Shown here: piece after piece, positions 21,505-32,836 of the stretch | Layout: each line of letters starts with the position of its first letter | Numbering within the stretch: position 1 is the first letter of the stretch | Source of the DNA: Theobroma cacao | Lineage: Eukaryota > Streptophyta > Magnoliopsida > Malvales > Malvaceae | NCBI RefSeq assembly: GCF_000208745.1 | Contig: NC_030859.1 | Span: forward strand, 2,045,367-2,109,366 | Length of the DNA stretch: 64,000 bases | Direction of reading: 5' to 3' | Translations under genes and position numbers: made by a program | The notes under the pieces: generated by a model | The model's database searches: none | What the model was told of the DNA's origin: nothing | What the model saw: only the letters and a program-made list of their open reading frames with translations

Positions 21505-22323
21505 TCAATGCTTGGGGATAATTGTATCAACAAAATCATGGTAGTTTAGGTCAGAAAGCCAGAGGTCAGCAAGGTAGTGATGGGAAGCAAACTGCCTGTT
21601 GAATTCTTCAGCAACCCAGATGGTGGATTCAGCCTTACTAGGATGAATGACATTGCCAATAGGCTTGATTGGTTCGTTATTCTTGGTGCTGTCTCTTGAT
21701 TCATCCCATTGTCTCAAGAGGATGTGAGTGAGGTAATGAAGTGGCTGCTCATACTTGTGCTTCATTGATTCTGCTAAGCCTTGCCATGTAATGAAAGGAA
21801 GTACTGATGATGATGATAATTCAAGAGCATCAGGCACAGGGAGCTGCTTCATGTATTCTTGATATTCTTTTGCATCTTTCATCACTATATTTTCTGAATT
21901 AGAACATAAAAAAAGAAAAGATTTGATCCACAATGACATAGAACTTAATTAATTCATAGAAAAAGGATGAAAAATGTGATCATAATAATTAATGGAGATA
22001 AAGAAGAATTTATGTAGACAATAAATGATATAATTAAAATAAAGACCAATCAACATATTTGAAATGAACTAAGCATGTCTGAATCAACCTGGCTCTTCCT
22101 TGAATCCGTCTTCCATATCTTGACTGTTGTTTCCATTATCAAGAGTAATTTCCTTCTCATTTGAATTCTTGCATTCCTTTTCAATGGTTTTTTCTCTATT
22201 ATTTCTTTTTCGATGTAGATTCTCGCCGTGAACATGATCATCTAAATTATTATCATCGGATTCCGTCTCTGAATCTGATCGTAAAAGATGATCATCTTTT
22301 ACGGGATAAAATCGTTTCAACAT
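21505..22323 (-). CDS. RDM1: RDM1-like protein (RNA-directed DNA methylation)
   Basis: Two exons, 22089-22323 and 21505-21893, join in phase (CCAG|GTTGAT to TTCAG|AAAAT) to give 207 residues. Arabidopsis RDM1 is about 163 aa and belongs, with DRD1 and DMS3, to the DDR complex that helps Pol V and de novo cytosine methylation; it binds methylated single-stranded DNA. The conserved core is clear: YQEYMKQLPVP (89-99), LPFITWQGLAESMK, QPLHYLTHILLRQWDESR, VIHPSKAESTIWVAEEF and a C-terminal WLSDLNYHDFVDTIIP. Exon 1 encodes an acidic, low-complexity N-terminus (SDSETESDDNN) longer than in Arabidopsis. The gene shares its strand and block with MBD-like copy 3. A 22-codon relic lies in unit 2. Start choice: first ATG, with no competing upstream frame seen. 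Confidence 0.88.
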
Positions 22324-23620
22324 CTTAATTTAACGAAAAAAAAAAAAAAGAAGCGAAAGGAAGGAAGGAAGGAAGATAGAAAAATAGTGTGTGAAGAATA
22401 CTTGGTTTTGAACCGTACTTAAATTCTCTAAATATTGTTATTTAAAAATTTTATTGATTTTCAACTATTAGATATCAAATTAGATGATATAGTGATTATG
22501 TAAAAACTTTTGGATTGCACAAAAATATGTTGTAGAGGATAATTGCTCACCATTGGTCCACCTTTTTGCATGAGTTACAATTGTTCGTTTGTTTGTACAT
22601 TTAAGGATAATAGATTCTCCACTATCTTAATTTTGACTAAATTGAAGTAAATTTTTTAGGGAAAACAAGTTAAGACTTTAAAATCACTAAACAAGTTAGG
22701 ACTTTAAAATTGTGGGCTAGATGAGATAAATTAGTATGAGGCAAATAATTTAACTTATTTTCCATTAAAATAATTTTATTGTTTATATTTTTGGGATCAA
22801 AATGCAAAACTTTGTTTAAACATAGTCAATTTCATAAATGAAAATGGAAAAACAATAACTAAGGTAATAAAAATTATATAAAATCAAATTGTTCTTGATT
22901 TAAAATTGTTAAAATCTACGCATTTTTAGAAAAAACTTAATTTTTCAAATACGATTTCATTCAATTACATAGATAGAATTTGACCTAAGAATCATATAAC
23001 CAATAATGTACTACTCATTAAGCATGTTCATGATTTAATTACATTGTATAAATAGAATTATGAATTTTAACAATGTAATTACACAAATTCAAAAAACCAC
23101 ACACAATACCTTAACATGCAATCATGAATAATGTAATTTATATACAATTCTTTAGGATTATAAATCCTAAGGTTTTGACATCAATTGTTACTTGTTAGTC
23201 TTTATTATAATAAATTTATACTAATCTAAGACTTATCATAGTTGAAATTTATAATACAAAAATAAATAACTTAAGTCCACAGTTTGATTTTACAAAAAAA
23301 TAAACATATTAAGTCTTTAAGCCTTATAATAAAGCTTTTTTTATGTTAAAAACAATAAAGAAAACAAATTTCTTGTTTTCTTAATCTCAATGATAAATAA
23401 GTTAATTAAAGTTACTAAGACAATAGGAATGCAAGTTTTCTCAGAATCCATAAAGCTGCCACACGATTCTTTAAACTACAAAAGCTTTCCACTTGCCAAA
23501 TAACTAGTGGGCACGCCGCTGCATGCGCCGGGTTCTACAGTTTCACCTCTCTGCCTGTTTTGGACCTTTATCTGTTTCAGGTGAAAAGTCCTGGAAGTCG
23601 ATATGTTTGACTGCATCAGG
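22324..23620. other. Non-coding, upstream of the RDM1-like gene
   Basis: The proximal 180 bp (to about 22507) occur only in unit 3 and should include the RDM1-like promoter; GGAAGGAAGGAAGGAAG lies at 22357-22373. From 22508 on the sequence matches units 1 and 2. The part from about 23280 is not shared with units 1 and 2. No gene was found. Confidence 0.5.
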
Positions 23621-23893
23621 ACGCCATGAAAATACTTGATCGTGTCAAACTCAAATTGGAAATTGGAATGGTATAAGCAAAATGCTAGTGAAATTGCATC
23701 AGCCTTGGCACACCTCTTCTCCCATGGACAATGGCAATTGGGTTCTTAATTCTGAACTAATTAAAAGTATATATATATATATATATATATAATTGGAATT
23801 ACAACAAGACAGCAAATCAAATATTCGCTAATGAACAAAATCTAGTATGGGTTTTAACAAAATTGCAAAGCATTCATGATAACCAAGTAATAT
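23621..23893. repeat. Fourth unit stub (head only)
   Basis: This stub is nearly identical to the head of unit 2 (7771-8003), from GAAAATACTTGATCGTG to GATAACCAAGTAATAT, with an added TA microsatellite at 23768-23791. It stops where DUF506 exon 2 would begin and is followed by the glucanase promoter region. It marks the right edge of the array and preserves the empty site of the LINE insertion at 7093-7760. Confidence 0.75.
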
Positions 23894-24062
23894 GGGGATA
23901 AAAAGGCGGGAGGAGAAGCTAAATTTGGAACAATTCCAAAATCAGGGAGATCTCTATGATTAAGACTAGCTAAAATCTGAGCTGTTATTCTTTGTTTTAA
24001 CACTGATTCCATCTGTCAAAATATTGAACATAGAACCTACTTTTTCCTTCTTCTTTCTACTG

Positions 24063-24070
24063 TATATATA
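24063..24070 (+). promoter_or_regulatory. TATA box of the GH17 gene
   Basis: TATATATA lies about 55 bp upstream of the ATG at 24125, a short leader typical of plant genes of this class. Confidence 0.5.
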
Positions 24071-24124
24071 TTAACCTCACAATAGAGAAGAATAGTCAAA
24101 ACGATTGAACATCTTTTTGGAACC

Positions 24125-25739
24125 ATGGGAATCCTCCTCCTCGCCACCTTCCTTCACCTCGTCACCTCCGCCACCGCCCTCGGCGTAAACTATGGCATGA
24201 TAGCGGACAACCTTCCGTCACCTTACGAAGTTGCCAACTTCATCAAGACCAAAACTATTTTTGACAGCGTAAAGATCTTTGATACGAACCCTGATGTCCT
24301 TAGAGCTTTTGCAAACACTGATATTTCGGTCACGGTCACGGTTGCCAATGGACAAATCCCTTCTTTAACCAATGTTCGAGCGGCGAGGAGATGGGTGAAT
24401 AACCATATTCGCCCTTTTTATCCACAGACGAAGATCAAGTATATTTCTGTTGGCAACGAAATTTTGCTTTTTAACGTTCAGGATCAAATTAACAATCTTG
24501 TGCCAGCAATGAAATCTCTTCATCTTGCTTTGGCTAAAGCTGGAATTCGGGGTATTAAGGTTCGATATATGCTTTATTTTGCGTTTGATTCTTACATTTC
24601 TTTTATATATTGGTTAATTTTGATGAATTCAAATGCATTCTTCTTCTTCTACATTGTTTATCAGGTCACAACAGCTCATGCTCTTAACATATTCAATGGT
24701 GACTCTGTGCCAAGTTTGGCTCGGTTTAGGCAGGATTATGCAAAGAGCTTCTTTGCTCCTTTACTACTATTCCTTCGAAGAACAAAATCACCTTTCATGA
24801 TCAACCCTTACCCTTACTTCGAGTTGAATGCGATGGGGAACAAATTGGACTATGCTCTTTTCAAGAGAAATCCTGGTTTGTTTGATAAACATAGTGGGAA
24901 AACATACACCAATGCCCTTGATGCTCTCTTGGACAAAACACATTCGGCCATGAGTGCCATTGGCTGTGGAGATGTTGACATTGTCATTGGCGAAACCGGT
25001 TGGCCTTCCCAGGGTGATGGAGGAAACCTGGTTGCTACTGTTGGGAATGCACTTTCTTACAATGGGAATTTGGTTAGGGAAATCCTTTCAGGAAATGGCA
25101 CACCTTTGATGCCAAACAGGAGGTTTGAGACTTACATTTTCGCATTGTTTAATGAGAATCAGAAACCAGGTCCCCTCGCTGAGAGGAATTGGGGTTTATT
25201 TAGACCAGATTTCACCCCTGTTTACAATGTTGGAGTTTTGCGCAATGGCCAGGTATGACTTTTACTAAAAGTTGGACCTATATCAAATATGATTTCTCTA
25301 AGGTTTCATTCATTTGTCTTTCCTCCTTGTATCAAATATGATATAGCCGATGCCAAGACCAGCAATACGGGCACCATCAAGCAAGAAGTTCTGTGTACCG
25401 AAACCTGGAGTCACCGATGCTCAACTGCAATCTAACCTAGATTACGCATGTAGCCAAGGTGCTAATTGCAGTCCAATTCAACCTGGTGGGCCTTGCGCTC
25501 AACCAGGCACCGTCAGGTCTCGTGCAACATTTGCCATGAATTCTTACTATCGAAACAAAGGCCAAGCTGATAACGCCTGTGATTTTTCTGGCACTGCTCA
25601 AATCACCACTGCCGATCCAAGTAAGCAAAAATTTAGTATTGAGACTCAAAAAACAATTACAAATCGAAAACATTGTTTAATTTTCTTTGTTTGAGAATTT
25701 ATTTGTGGTGCAGGTTATGGCAACTGCCACTACCCTTGA
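24125..25739 (+). CDS. Glucan endo-1,3-beta-glucosidase, GH17 with X8 domain (440 aa)
   Basis: The secreted enzyme hydrolyses beta-1,3-glucan (callose) in the cell wall or apoplast. The four exons are 24125-24559, 24665-25252, 25347-25620 and 25714-25739. A signal peptide (GILLLATFLHLVTSATA) precedes GVNYGMIADNLP, the usual GH17 mature start. The proton donor is E112 in SVGNE and the nucleophile E255 in VIGETGWPS. The X8/CBM43 domain (about 357-440) has the expected six Cys: FCVPKPG, DYACSQG, ANCSPI, GGPC, NACDFSG and YGNCHYP. Intron 1 is 105 bp, in frame and free of stops, so a retained form would add 35 residues inside the catalytic domain; the splice AAG|GTT...CAG|GTC restores the family's KVTTAHAL and is preferred. 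No C-terminal GPI-anchor tail follows the X8 domain. Confidence 0.92.
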
Positions 25740-28700
25740 AGAATTGGATGAGGAAAGATTGGTTATTGAGTGAAGGTTGGTTAAGGGGGAATTTCCCTTT
25801 TGGAGGAAAAAGCTTGAGAAATTCCCTCATACAAATTACTGTGTAGTGTAGTTCTTTTACTTTCTTTGATGCTTTGTTGTATGCTGCAATTGCAGTATCA
25901 AATGTGAACATCAATTTCCAATAATTTAATTTATTTTTGCATGGCTTGGATTGTGGAAAAAATAGATAAGAGTCTTAACAACAGCTTAAAAACAGTTGAT
26001 GGAATTGTAATTCCAGAGTTCCACTGAAAAACAATTGCAATTTGCAAGAGCAAAAAAATTTATTACATGATGATGATTATGTATCGTTTATTGTTACCAA
26101 ATAAATTTTAAATTGATTACGAAAAATTTTTTGAAGTTTGAGCTGGGCCTTCGTACATGTAAAGGCCTGTTCTTGTTTACATTTCAACAATAATTTGGGT
26201 GGCAGGCCTTCTGGCCTGGTGAAAATTAAGAAGAGTAAAAGACCCAATATCCCCTATTGAACATTGACAAGATTATAGTTTGAAATTTCATAACCAGGAT
26301 GACCCAATTGTGGTATGAAAAAGATGTAAATTTGCCAGGATTTTTTTTGTCTTAGGCATGATCAAATGATGATCAATGTACAATTTTCGAGGAAAATTTT
26401 TTTATTTGATTTCAAATTTAAAGATACATTTATTTAACATCGAGTCAAAATCAGCACTTGTTTTCCGAATGTGATTGCTCTTGACTAAGTTCTCAAATCT
26501 CATTTTACAAAACAAAGAACAGGGTTTGTTAAGCATATGGTCTAAAGGTGAACAATACTTGTATGTATAAGCTGGAGGCCAAAGTGAGCCAATCAAGCCA
26601 TGATGATAGCACTTTTCCTTCTTCAATGGACTCTACCAAATTTCATTGGCGTTTTCTTCTTTTTAGCAACCATTGGTGCATACACAGTTCCTTCAATTTG
26701 AAATTTAAATGCTATAAACATATGAAAATGTACTTATAAATCGTTGTTTTGTTCCCCACTTTGACTGTATTAGCAGACAAACAATGCCCAATTCCTAACC
26801 TTTTACGCCAAACTACAGCCCCCTTTGGGGAGGACCAAAAACTTCACATCAACCTGTTGGAAAATCAAACTCTGAGGGGCCCTGCAGTTGCAGCCCTGGT
26901 GGTGTATCAAAATGCTAAATTGGCCTGCCAGGCTCAGCTCAAAATCCTGAGAGAGAAAGAATCTTGGAACAGCAAACATCTTTCATCTTTATTGTTTTCT
27001 TATGTTATTGGAACAGCAAATATCTTTCATCTTTATTGTTTTCTTATGTTATTATACAAGCAGCCATGATCTGTTCTTCCATTATTATTCCAAAAGGCTC
27101 CTCACTACAAAAGGACAGAATCAAAGAATATATATTAATTAAGAGAATGAGGATTCGAATATTAATCTTTAGGTAGATGGTCATGTACAAATCAATGAAT
27201 TAAATGTTCGGATGCAATATATACATATATATATATATGATTTCGTGTTAATTTAAATTTTTGTAAGATAATTGATCACTTGTCTTAACTTTGAGATAAA
27301 ATCACATTAGAAAAATTGAGTCATTTCATATTAATTTATATTTTATACTCTTTGGTTGTATTATATTGATTTCGATTTTCTGAATTTATGATAATTCGGT
27401 AACTATAAGTATCTAATATTTGAATAATCCTTCGAAATTTCAATAATTAAGTATCTAATGTTTCAATAATTCTAAATTACTGAATTGAACTAAATGTTGG
27501 AAATTATTAAATAGTAGATAGAGTTACGGAAAAAAATAAAACATTTTAAAGTTAATTATTAAAAAAAAAAACCCATAAAACTATCCATAGTGACTAAATA
27601 ATAAACATCTTTTTCAAGTAGATTGAATGCATAATTTGGAAATTGGCCCACCGTTCGTTGGATAAGTCCACCTCAAAGCCGCTGCAGCAATAGCCACAAC
27701 AGTTGTAAAGTTCTAGTTGCCCAAAAGAATGGGGTTTGCATAAAGGAAAGAATTGAAATAGAAGAAAGTCTATGGAGAAAACAAAAGGATGGGGCAATGA
27801 TAATCATGCAAAACCTAATATATGTTGGAGAACTACAGCCAACCTATTCCCTTCCCTTCTTCAAATTACCTTTAATTTGGTGCAGGTCAAAATTTCTTTT
27901 GCAAATGACATGAATAACGACAATGTTACGATATAGTTTATGATTTAAATTTAACTTTTAGACGTGTTTATGTCGATACAATTTTGTAGGATTCTCGTCT
28001 GTATGATCTGTTTTGATAATATCTTTGATTCTAGCTGAAATTTTGTATCAGTTTCTGCAACAAATTTGATTGAGGGAGAAACAAAATTGAATAAGGGGGC
28101 TCTTTCTTCACATTAATATGATATTTGTCCTTAATCAAATAGTTATGGTACCAATTCAAAGTGTTCTCACAGGTCTTAATGTCTCCCCAAGGGGACTAGT
28201 GTCGGTGGTTTTAATGCAAAAGGTACTTAACATTTATATATATCGAGAATCAGAAAGGAGAAAATCTGGGTATGTCCCTGTCAATGGTTAGTCCAAAAAC
28301 ATGATTAGTCACACTGATCATTATTTGGTAGACTTCTCAATCAAGCAGATGCAGACATAATCAAAGCAAAAATTTGCATAATAATCAATCTGATCAGACG
28401 AACTTTATTAGCAACTTCTTTGGCTCTTTGCTACCTACTTGCCTATCAATTTCTGGTGTTGGTAATTACAATGAAAGGGAAATGCTTTGGTCTAAAGAAT
28501 CTATGTGTAAACCCTGAATTTCAAACCATAAATTAAAAGTTTGGAAGAGTATGGTTAATTGATGATGATGATGAATTAATTGGAGGAGACAGGGAACCTG
28601 GCAGGATATTTTATTAGGCTCCCCTTGGTGTGGCCCCTCTCTGCAAGAGGTTTTGTTGCTTTTGGTTGGTCTTCTCAAGGCCCTCTGAAAATTTTTCTTT

Positions 28701-29909
28701 CATATGAATGATTAAAGGCAATGGGGTTGCCTTTGGAAGGAAACAACTTTAATGGGATGACTTACTGGTTGTCAAATGAGGTAAGCCAACCTTATCTCTC
28801 CCAATAACAGATAGAATCAAATGTAACCACTTCTTTTCCATTTCCTTTTTTTTTTTTACTTTTCCCCCAAATTTTCTTTCAACAAATTTCATTAACAAAC
28901 CTAAGAAATGAATATCATCTTTGCTTGGTTGAAGCATTTGCTTTAATCCCATGAAATTATAAAGTTTAATTAGCAAATTTGTTGGAAGTAGTTTAGCAAA
29001 TGGATGTAATTCTTACGATTATGCATGCAAATTCTCATGCATGGTTTTATTTTGCTAATTCTAATTAAATCACCCTAATGTGGTCCCAAATCCTCAATTG
29101 GTGAGCTTATGAAGAATATTAAGGGGGTTAATTATTTCATTGATTGGGCCTCTCTCAAGATTTTCAAGGAGCACATGTTATGTTCCTCAAACTTGAAGAA
29201 TTAAATTAACCACAAGGTTAATTTACAAACTCGAAATCGAGATCTTAATTTTGAATCTCAATTTTTTTTAATTAAAAAAATACTTGAAACTTAATTATCA
29301 AGGTAAGTTATTGATATATAATCATAGATGTACTCTTAATGAATTGATTATATGTCATATGTACATGCAAAGAATATCATGTGAATTGGTATAAGGGCAT
29401 CATTTATGAAGGTGCTCTCCTACATAGAAAGATGATGAAAAATAAGTGGCAGCATCATGAGCTAGTACATCAAATATATGGGGGTACTCAATAACTCCAA
29501 CCTACTCCATCTCAAAAACCCACTTTAAGTAATAGATTGACATGAATTCACAGATTATAAAAATGACAAAATAAATTAAAAAATTATTAAAAATTATGCT
29601 AAGTTGTTAACAGTTTCATCACTCCCTTAAAATATTATAAAGAATGCCATACATAACAAACATTGAAAATGATAACATATTATTATATTTAATAAAAAAA
29701 AAGATGATCTAATTTATGCAAAGTAGTATAGCCCTCTTTTTGACTCCAAATCTCTTCAACAAAAGCAAACTAGGGACAAAGAAGCCAACAAACAACTGCA
29801 CACCACCAAAAGCTCTAGATTGGTTTTGTTATCACAGTTATACACACACATACAGAAGCAAAGCCTTCCTTCACCACCAACATTACCAAAAAGGAAACTT
29901 ACAAGCACA
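25740..29909. other. Intergenic, 4.2 kb
   Basis: No gene was recognised on either strand. Simple features are a 44-bp perfect-but-one tandem duplication at 26965-27052 and a TA-rich run near 27218-27239. A CTAAA/TCTAAT-type AT-rich zone covers 27240-27560. Short open frames (for example 26749-27069) have no recognisable family. Confidence 0.45.
26965..27052. repeat. 44-bp tandem duplication
   Basis: Two adjacent 44-bp copies begin TGGAACAGCAAA and differ by one base (CATC against TATC). The high identity suggests a recent slippage or duplication. Confidence 0.9.
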
Positions 29910-30578
29910 ATGGAAGAGAAGGAAAAGAATAAGAAGAACAAGAAGCAAAAGCATCAACACCCCAATGACCAGACCACCAAGCCAGCATCAGATTTTTCTT
30001 TCAAGCCAAGCTCTGAAGTGAAAGGTCTCAGGTTTGGTGGGCAGTTCATTGTAAAGTCATTCACAATCAGGAGAGCAAGGCCTCTTGAGCTCCTGAAGCT
30101 GCTTGATTTCCCACCAATAAGCAAATCCAACAGCAACAAGCTCCCTTTCCCTTCAACAACAGCTTTCTTGCCTACAAACTTCACAATCTTAGCTCACCAT
30201 GCTTGGCACACACTGACTCTTGGCCTTGGCACTAAGAAATCCAAAGTTCTTTTATTTGTTTTTGAATCAGAGGCCATGAAGCTGGCCGTGGATAGGATAT
30301 GGCCACCAGAAATTCCTCTGGGAGAAGTGAACAAGAAGCTGATAAGGGGGCTAACTGGGTGTGAAATGGCTAGGTTCAAGTTCAGAAAAGGGTGCATCAC
30401 TTTCTATGTTTATGCAGTGAGGAAGGTAGGGAACATGGGATTTTCATGTGCTGATGATCTCAGAACAATTTTGCAGTCCGTGGTTGCACTCAAGGATTTC
30501 TTGGACCACACTGCTATGCTTGCCATGCCTAACCAGAGAAGCATTAGCTACTGCCCTCCAGTTGCAATGGCACACTAG
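29910..30578 (+). CDS. Unrecognised single-exon plant protein (222 aa)
   Basis: The single open frame extends further upstream to 29820, but I chose the ATG at 29910 (ACAATGG) because the added 30 residues look like leader sequence. The N-terminus is a Lys/Asn/Gln-rich, disordered tract (about residues 1-20). The rest is compact and globular in look: VKGLRFGGQFIVKSFTIRRA, then FLPTNFTILAHHAWHTLTLG, IWPPEIPLGEVNKKLIRGL, FRKGCITFYVYAVR and DDLRTILQSVVALKDFLDHT. Codon use and length argue for a real gene. I do not recognise the family with certainty and assign no function. There is no signal peptide or clear membrane segment; the basic N-terminus could serve nuclear or membrane-surface targeting, which is a guess. 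Confidence 0.8.
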   Translation: MEEKEKNKKNKKQKHQHPNDQTTKPASDFSFKPSSEVKGLRFGGQFIVKSFTIRRARPLELLKLLDFPPISKSNSNKLPFPSTTAFLPTNFTILAHHAWHTLTLGLGTKKSKVLLFVFESEAMKLAVDRIWPPEIPLGEVNKKLIRGLTGCEMARFKFRKGCITFYVYAVRKVGNMGFSCADDLRTILQSVVALKDFLDHTAMLAMPNQRSISYCPPVAMAH

Positions 30579-32614
30579 AATTTTTTTCTTTTTCTTTTTA
30601 ATTATAAAATTTTCCTCATCATCCTTCTCAAATCATGATCATATTCTTCTTCTCTTTTTGGTTTTGAAATATTTTTCTTTTATGATGGGTGGGGGGGAAT
30701 TGGTTTATTTGTTGAAGACCTTGTTCATGTTCTAAATTTCCTAAATCTTCTTTTCTTTTTCCCTGAACAAATTTGTAGTATGAATAAATTTGAGTTCTTC
30801 TCTTCACAGTTTAATCAGAAAGTCTCTGTAAATATTGATGCCTACTTGAAGCAGCAGCAGCATATCTTTCTGGGCAATCTGACTGTAAGGTAATTAAGTG
30901 TATTAAGGCTATACTGTCATAATTCTTATTTCTTCCAGTTTACTCTATACCTAAAGCATATTTTAAGCAACCATAAATAGATAGTGGACAACATTTAATT
31001 AATATTATTAATTATTTGCTACTTTTATTATATTGTTTTGATTTCTCAAAGCTTCAAGTTCCAAATATTAATTGTATTTACCCCCATTTACAATGGTGCT
31101 CTTCTTGTGAATGGTGCCTGAGATTTAACCCGTGAACACCAAGCGGTGGCCTCTGCCACTCAGCCCTTTCAGCCTGCAAATTGGTTTGCAGGACTCAGGT
31201 CTGGGTGTACTATTTTTTTAATGCTTAGTGCTGCTACAATGATATTAAAATCTTCTTGATAGGTTAAAAGGTTTCTTTTTCTAGAAAAATGAAAGGGAAA
31301 ATATTATATAAAATTTGGTAAATTTAATTCATGGATGTAAACATAGTCTAATGGTGCACTCTATGTAAGCTTTAATGATAACAAAATGATGACAAATAGG
31401 TGAAGATGATGAGAAAATGGGGGAAAACTATAGCTGTATGGAATGAAATGATGAAAGCAGAAATGGGGTAGGGTGAAGGACCAACCTCTCCACCCAAGCC
31501 ATGGCTTTATGGTCTAAGAAAGTGAAAGAAAAGAAAAAGCCTTTCTTTCTCTTTTTTTCTTCTCATTTGCTCTTGTGGGATTAATCATGGCATGAGAAGG
31601 ACCCATATGGCCATATTACCACATCCCAGCTGCCTTTTTGTTCGCATGAATAATGTACAAATCTCTCCTTCCTGTTGCAGCTGAAAACCTTGCATTGCTG
31701 TACTCAGATTTAGCAGTGTTTGCCTATTTGGGTGATTCATAAATAGAATCATGGGGTGTCACATGCTAAAGTACCCACCAATCCTCTTTTTCTAATGGTT
31801 TATTTAAAGCAAGTACTACTTAGGAAAAAAACATAGTGGGTTTCCCACAATCCGGTATCAGAATTTATCAGACTTCTGATATGTTAAAAGAGAACAAAAC
31901 CCTGATATCTATGAACTTGCTTCATTTATCAATCTAAAAAAAGTAAGGATTGGCAAGAGATATTAGCATTTTGAAAGCAAATTTGTGATCACAGAAACAG
32001 TAAATAGGGGTTTGGTATTTGGGGATTCGACAGGGGGGCAGAGCTTGCCCTCAAGGCCAAGAGTGTACTTGGTAATGAGCTGACAGCATAGAGATGCTTG
32101 CTTTATTTATTTTTTTCCCATGGAATCTTTCAAGCAGAGTTATGATCTACTGGCAGCAATGAGTTGGCTGCATTACCATTCATATGGACAATTAATCACC
32201 AGAAAGCTTGGCACTTAATTCAATTAAGGGCCTTTTTATGTGCACAACTTCTCCATCATAATGCAACATGGAAACATTGAAAATCATATGTTCTAATCTT
32301 AGATCAACCAAAAAGGAGAAATGACCTACATGAAAATATGTCCTTATTTACTCGGTCGATTTTAATGTTAATTAATGGTCACTGTAAACTCGGGACAAGT
32401 GATATCATGTCGAGATTTCGTGATAATTTTATATACTCAAATTTATAAGATTATTACTTTAAAAAAAAAAAGAAAATCAAAGAGAAAGAATTTAAGAGAA
32501 GAAAAATAGGCCCACAGTGTGGGCTTTACTGAACAGTCTGAACTTGGGAAACTCGGCTAAACTTACACTTCGCAACTTAAGACTGAAAAGGGCTAAAAGA
32601 ACAACAAACAATTT
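30579..32614. other. Intergenic, 2.0 kb
   Basis: The first 250 bp are the 3' flank of the preceding gene. A tRNA-like fragment and hairpin lie at about 31108-31193 (listed separately). No other gene or element was recognised. Confidence 0.45.
31108..31193 (-). repeat. Possible tRNA-derived (SINE-like) fragment with adjacent hairpin
   Basis: On the minus strand GGGCTGAGTGG resembles a tRNA A box and CGGGTTAAATCTC a degraded B box about 35 bp further on. Beside it is a perfect inverted repeat, CCTGCAAA-TTGG-TTTGCAGG (31174-31193). No tail or target duplication was seen, so this is tentative. Confidence 0.3.
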
Positions 32615-32687
32615 CGCCCACCGTGGGGCTCGAACCCACGACCACAAGGTTAAGAGCCTTGCGCTCTACCGACTGAGCTAGACGGGC
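32615..32687 (-). tRNA. tRNA-Lys (anticodon CTT)
   Basis: The 73-nt minus-strand gene folds as a standard cloverleaf. The acceptor GCCCGTC pairs with GGTGGGC (two G-T pairs), the D arm includes AGCTCAGTCGGTAGAGC, the anticodon loop CTCTTAA carries CTT, and the T arm is GTGGGTTCGAGCCCCAC. The internal A box (TAGCTCAGTCGG) and B box (GGTTCGAGCCC) are intact. There is no intron and, as usual for nuclear tRNA genes, CCA is not encoded. It lies 149 bp from the ALG5 start codon, in divergent orientation. Confidence 0.97.
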
Positions 32688-32836
32688 TATGTTGATAAAT
32701 AAGTGATCTAAACGTCATTTCATTGTATTACTACAGAAAACAAAAATTGAGTCCTCATCGAAGGTGAACACTAGTATTAAATCTTGACTACTACAAGCAG
32801 CAGCCAAAAGCTTGGAGAAAGAAAAAACAAGCGAAA

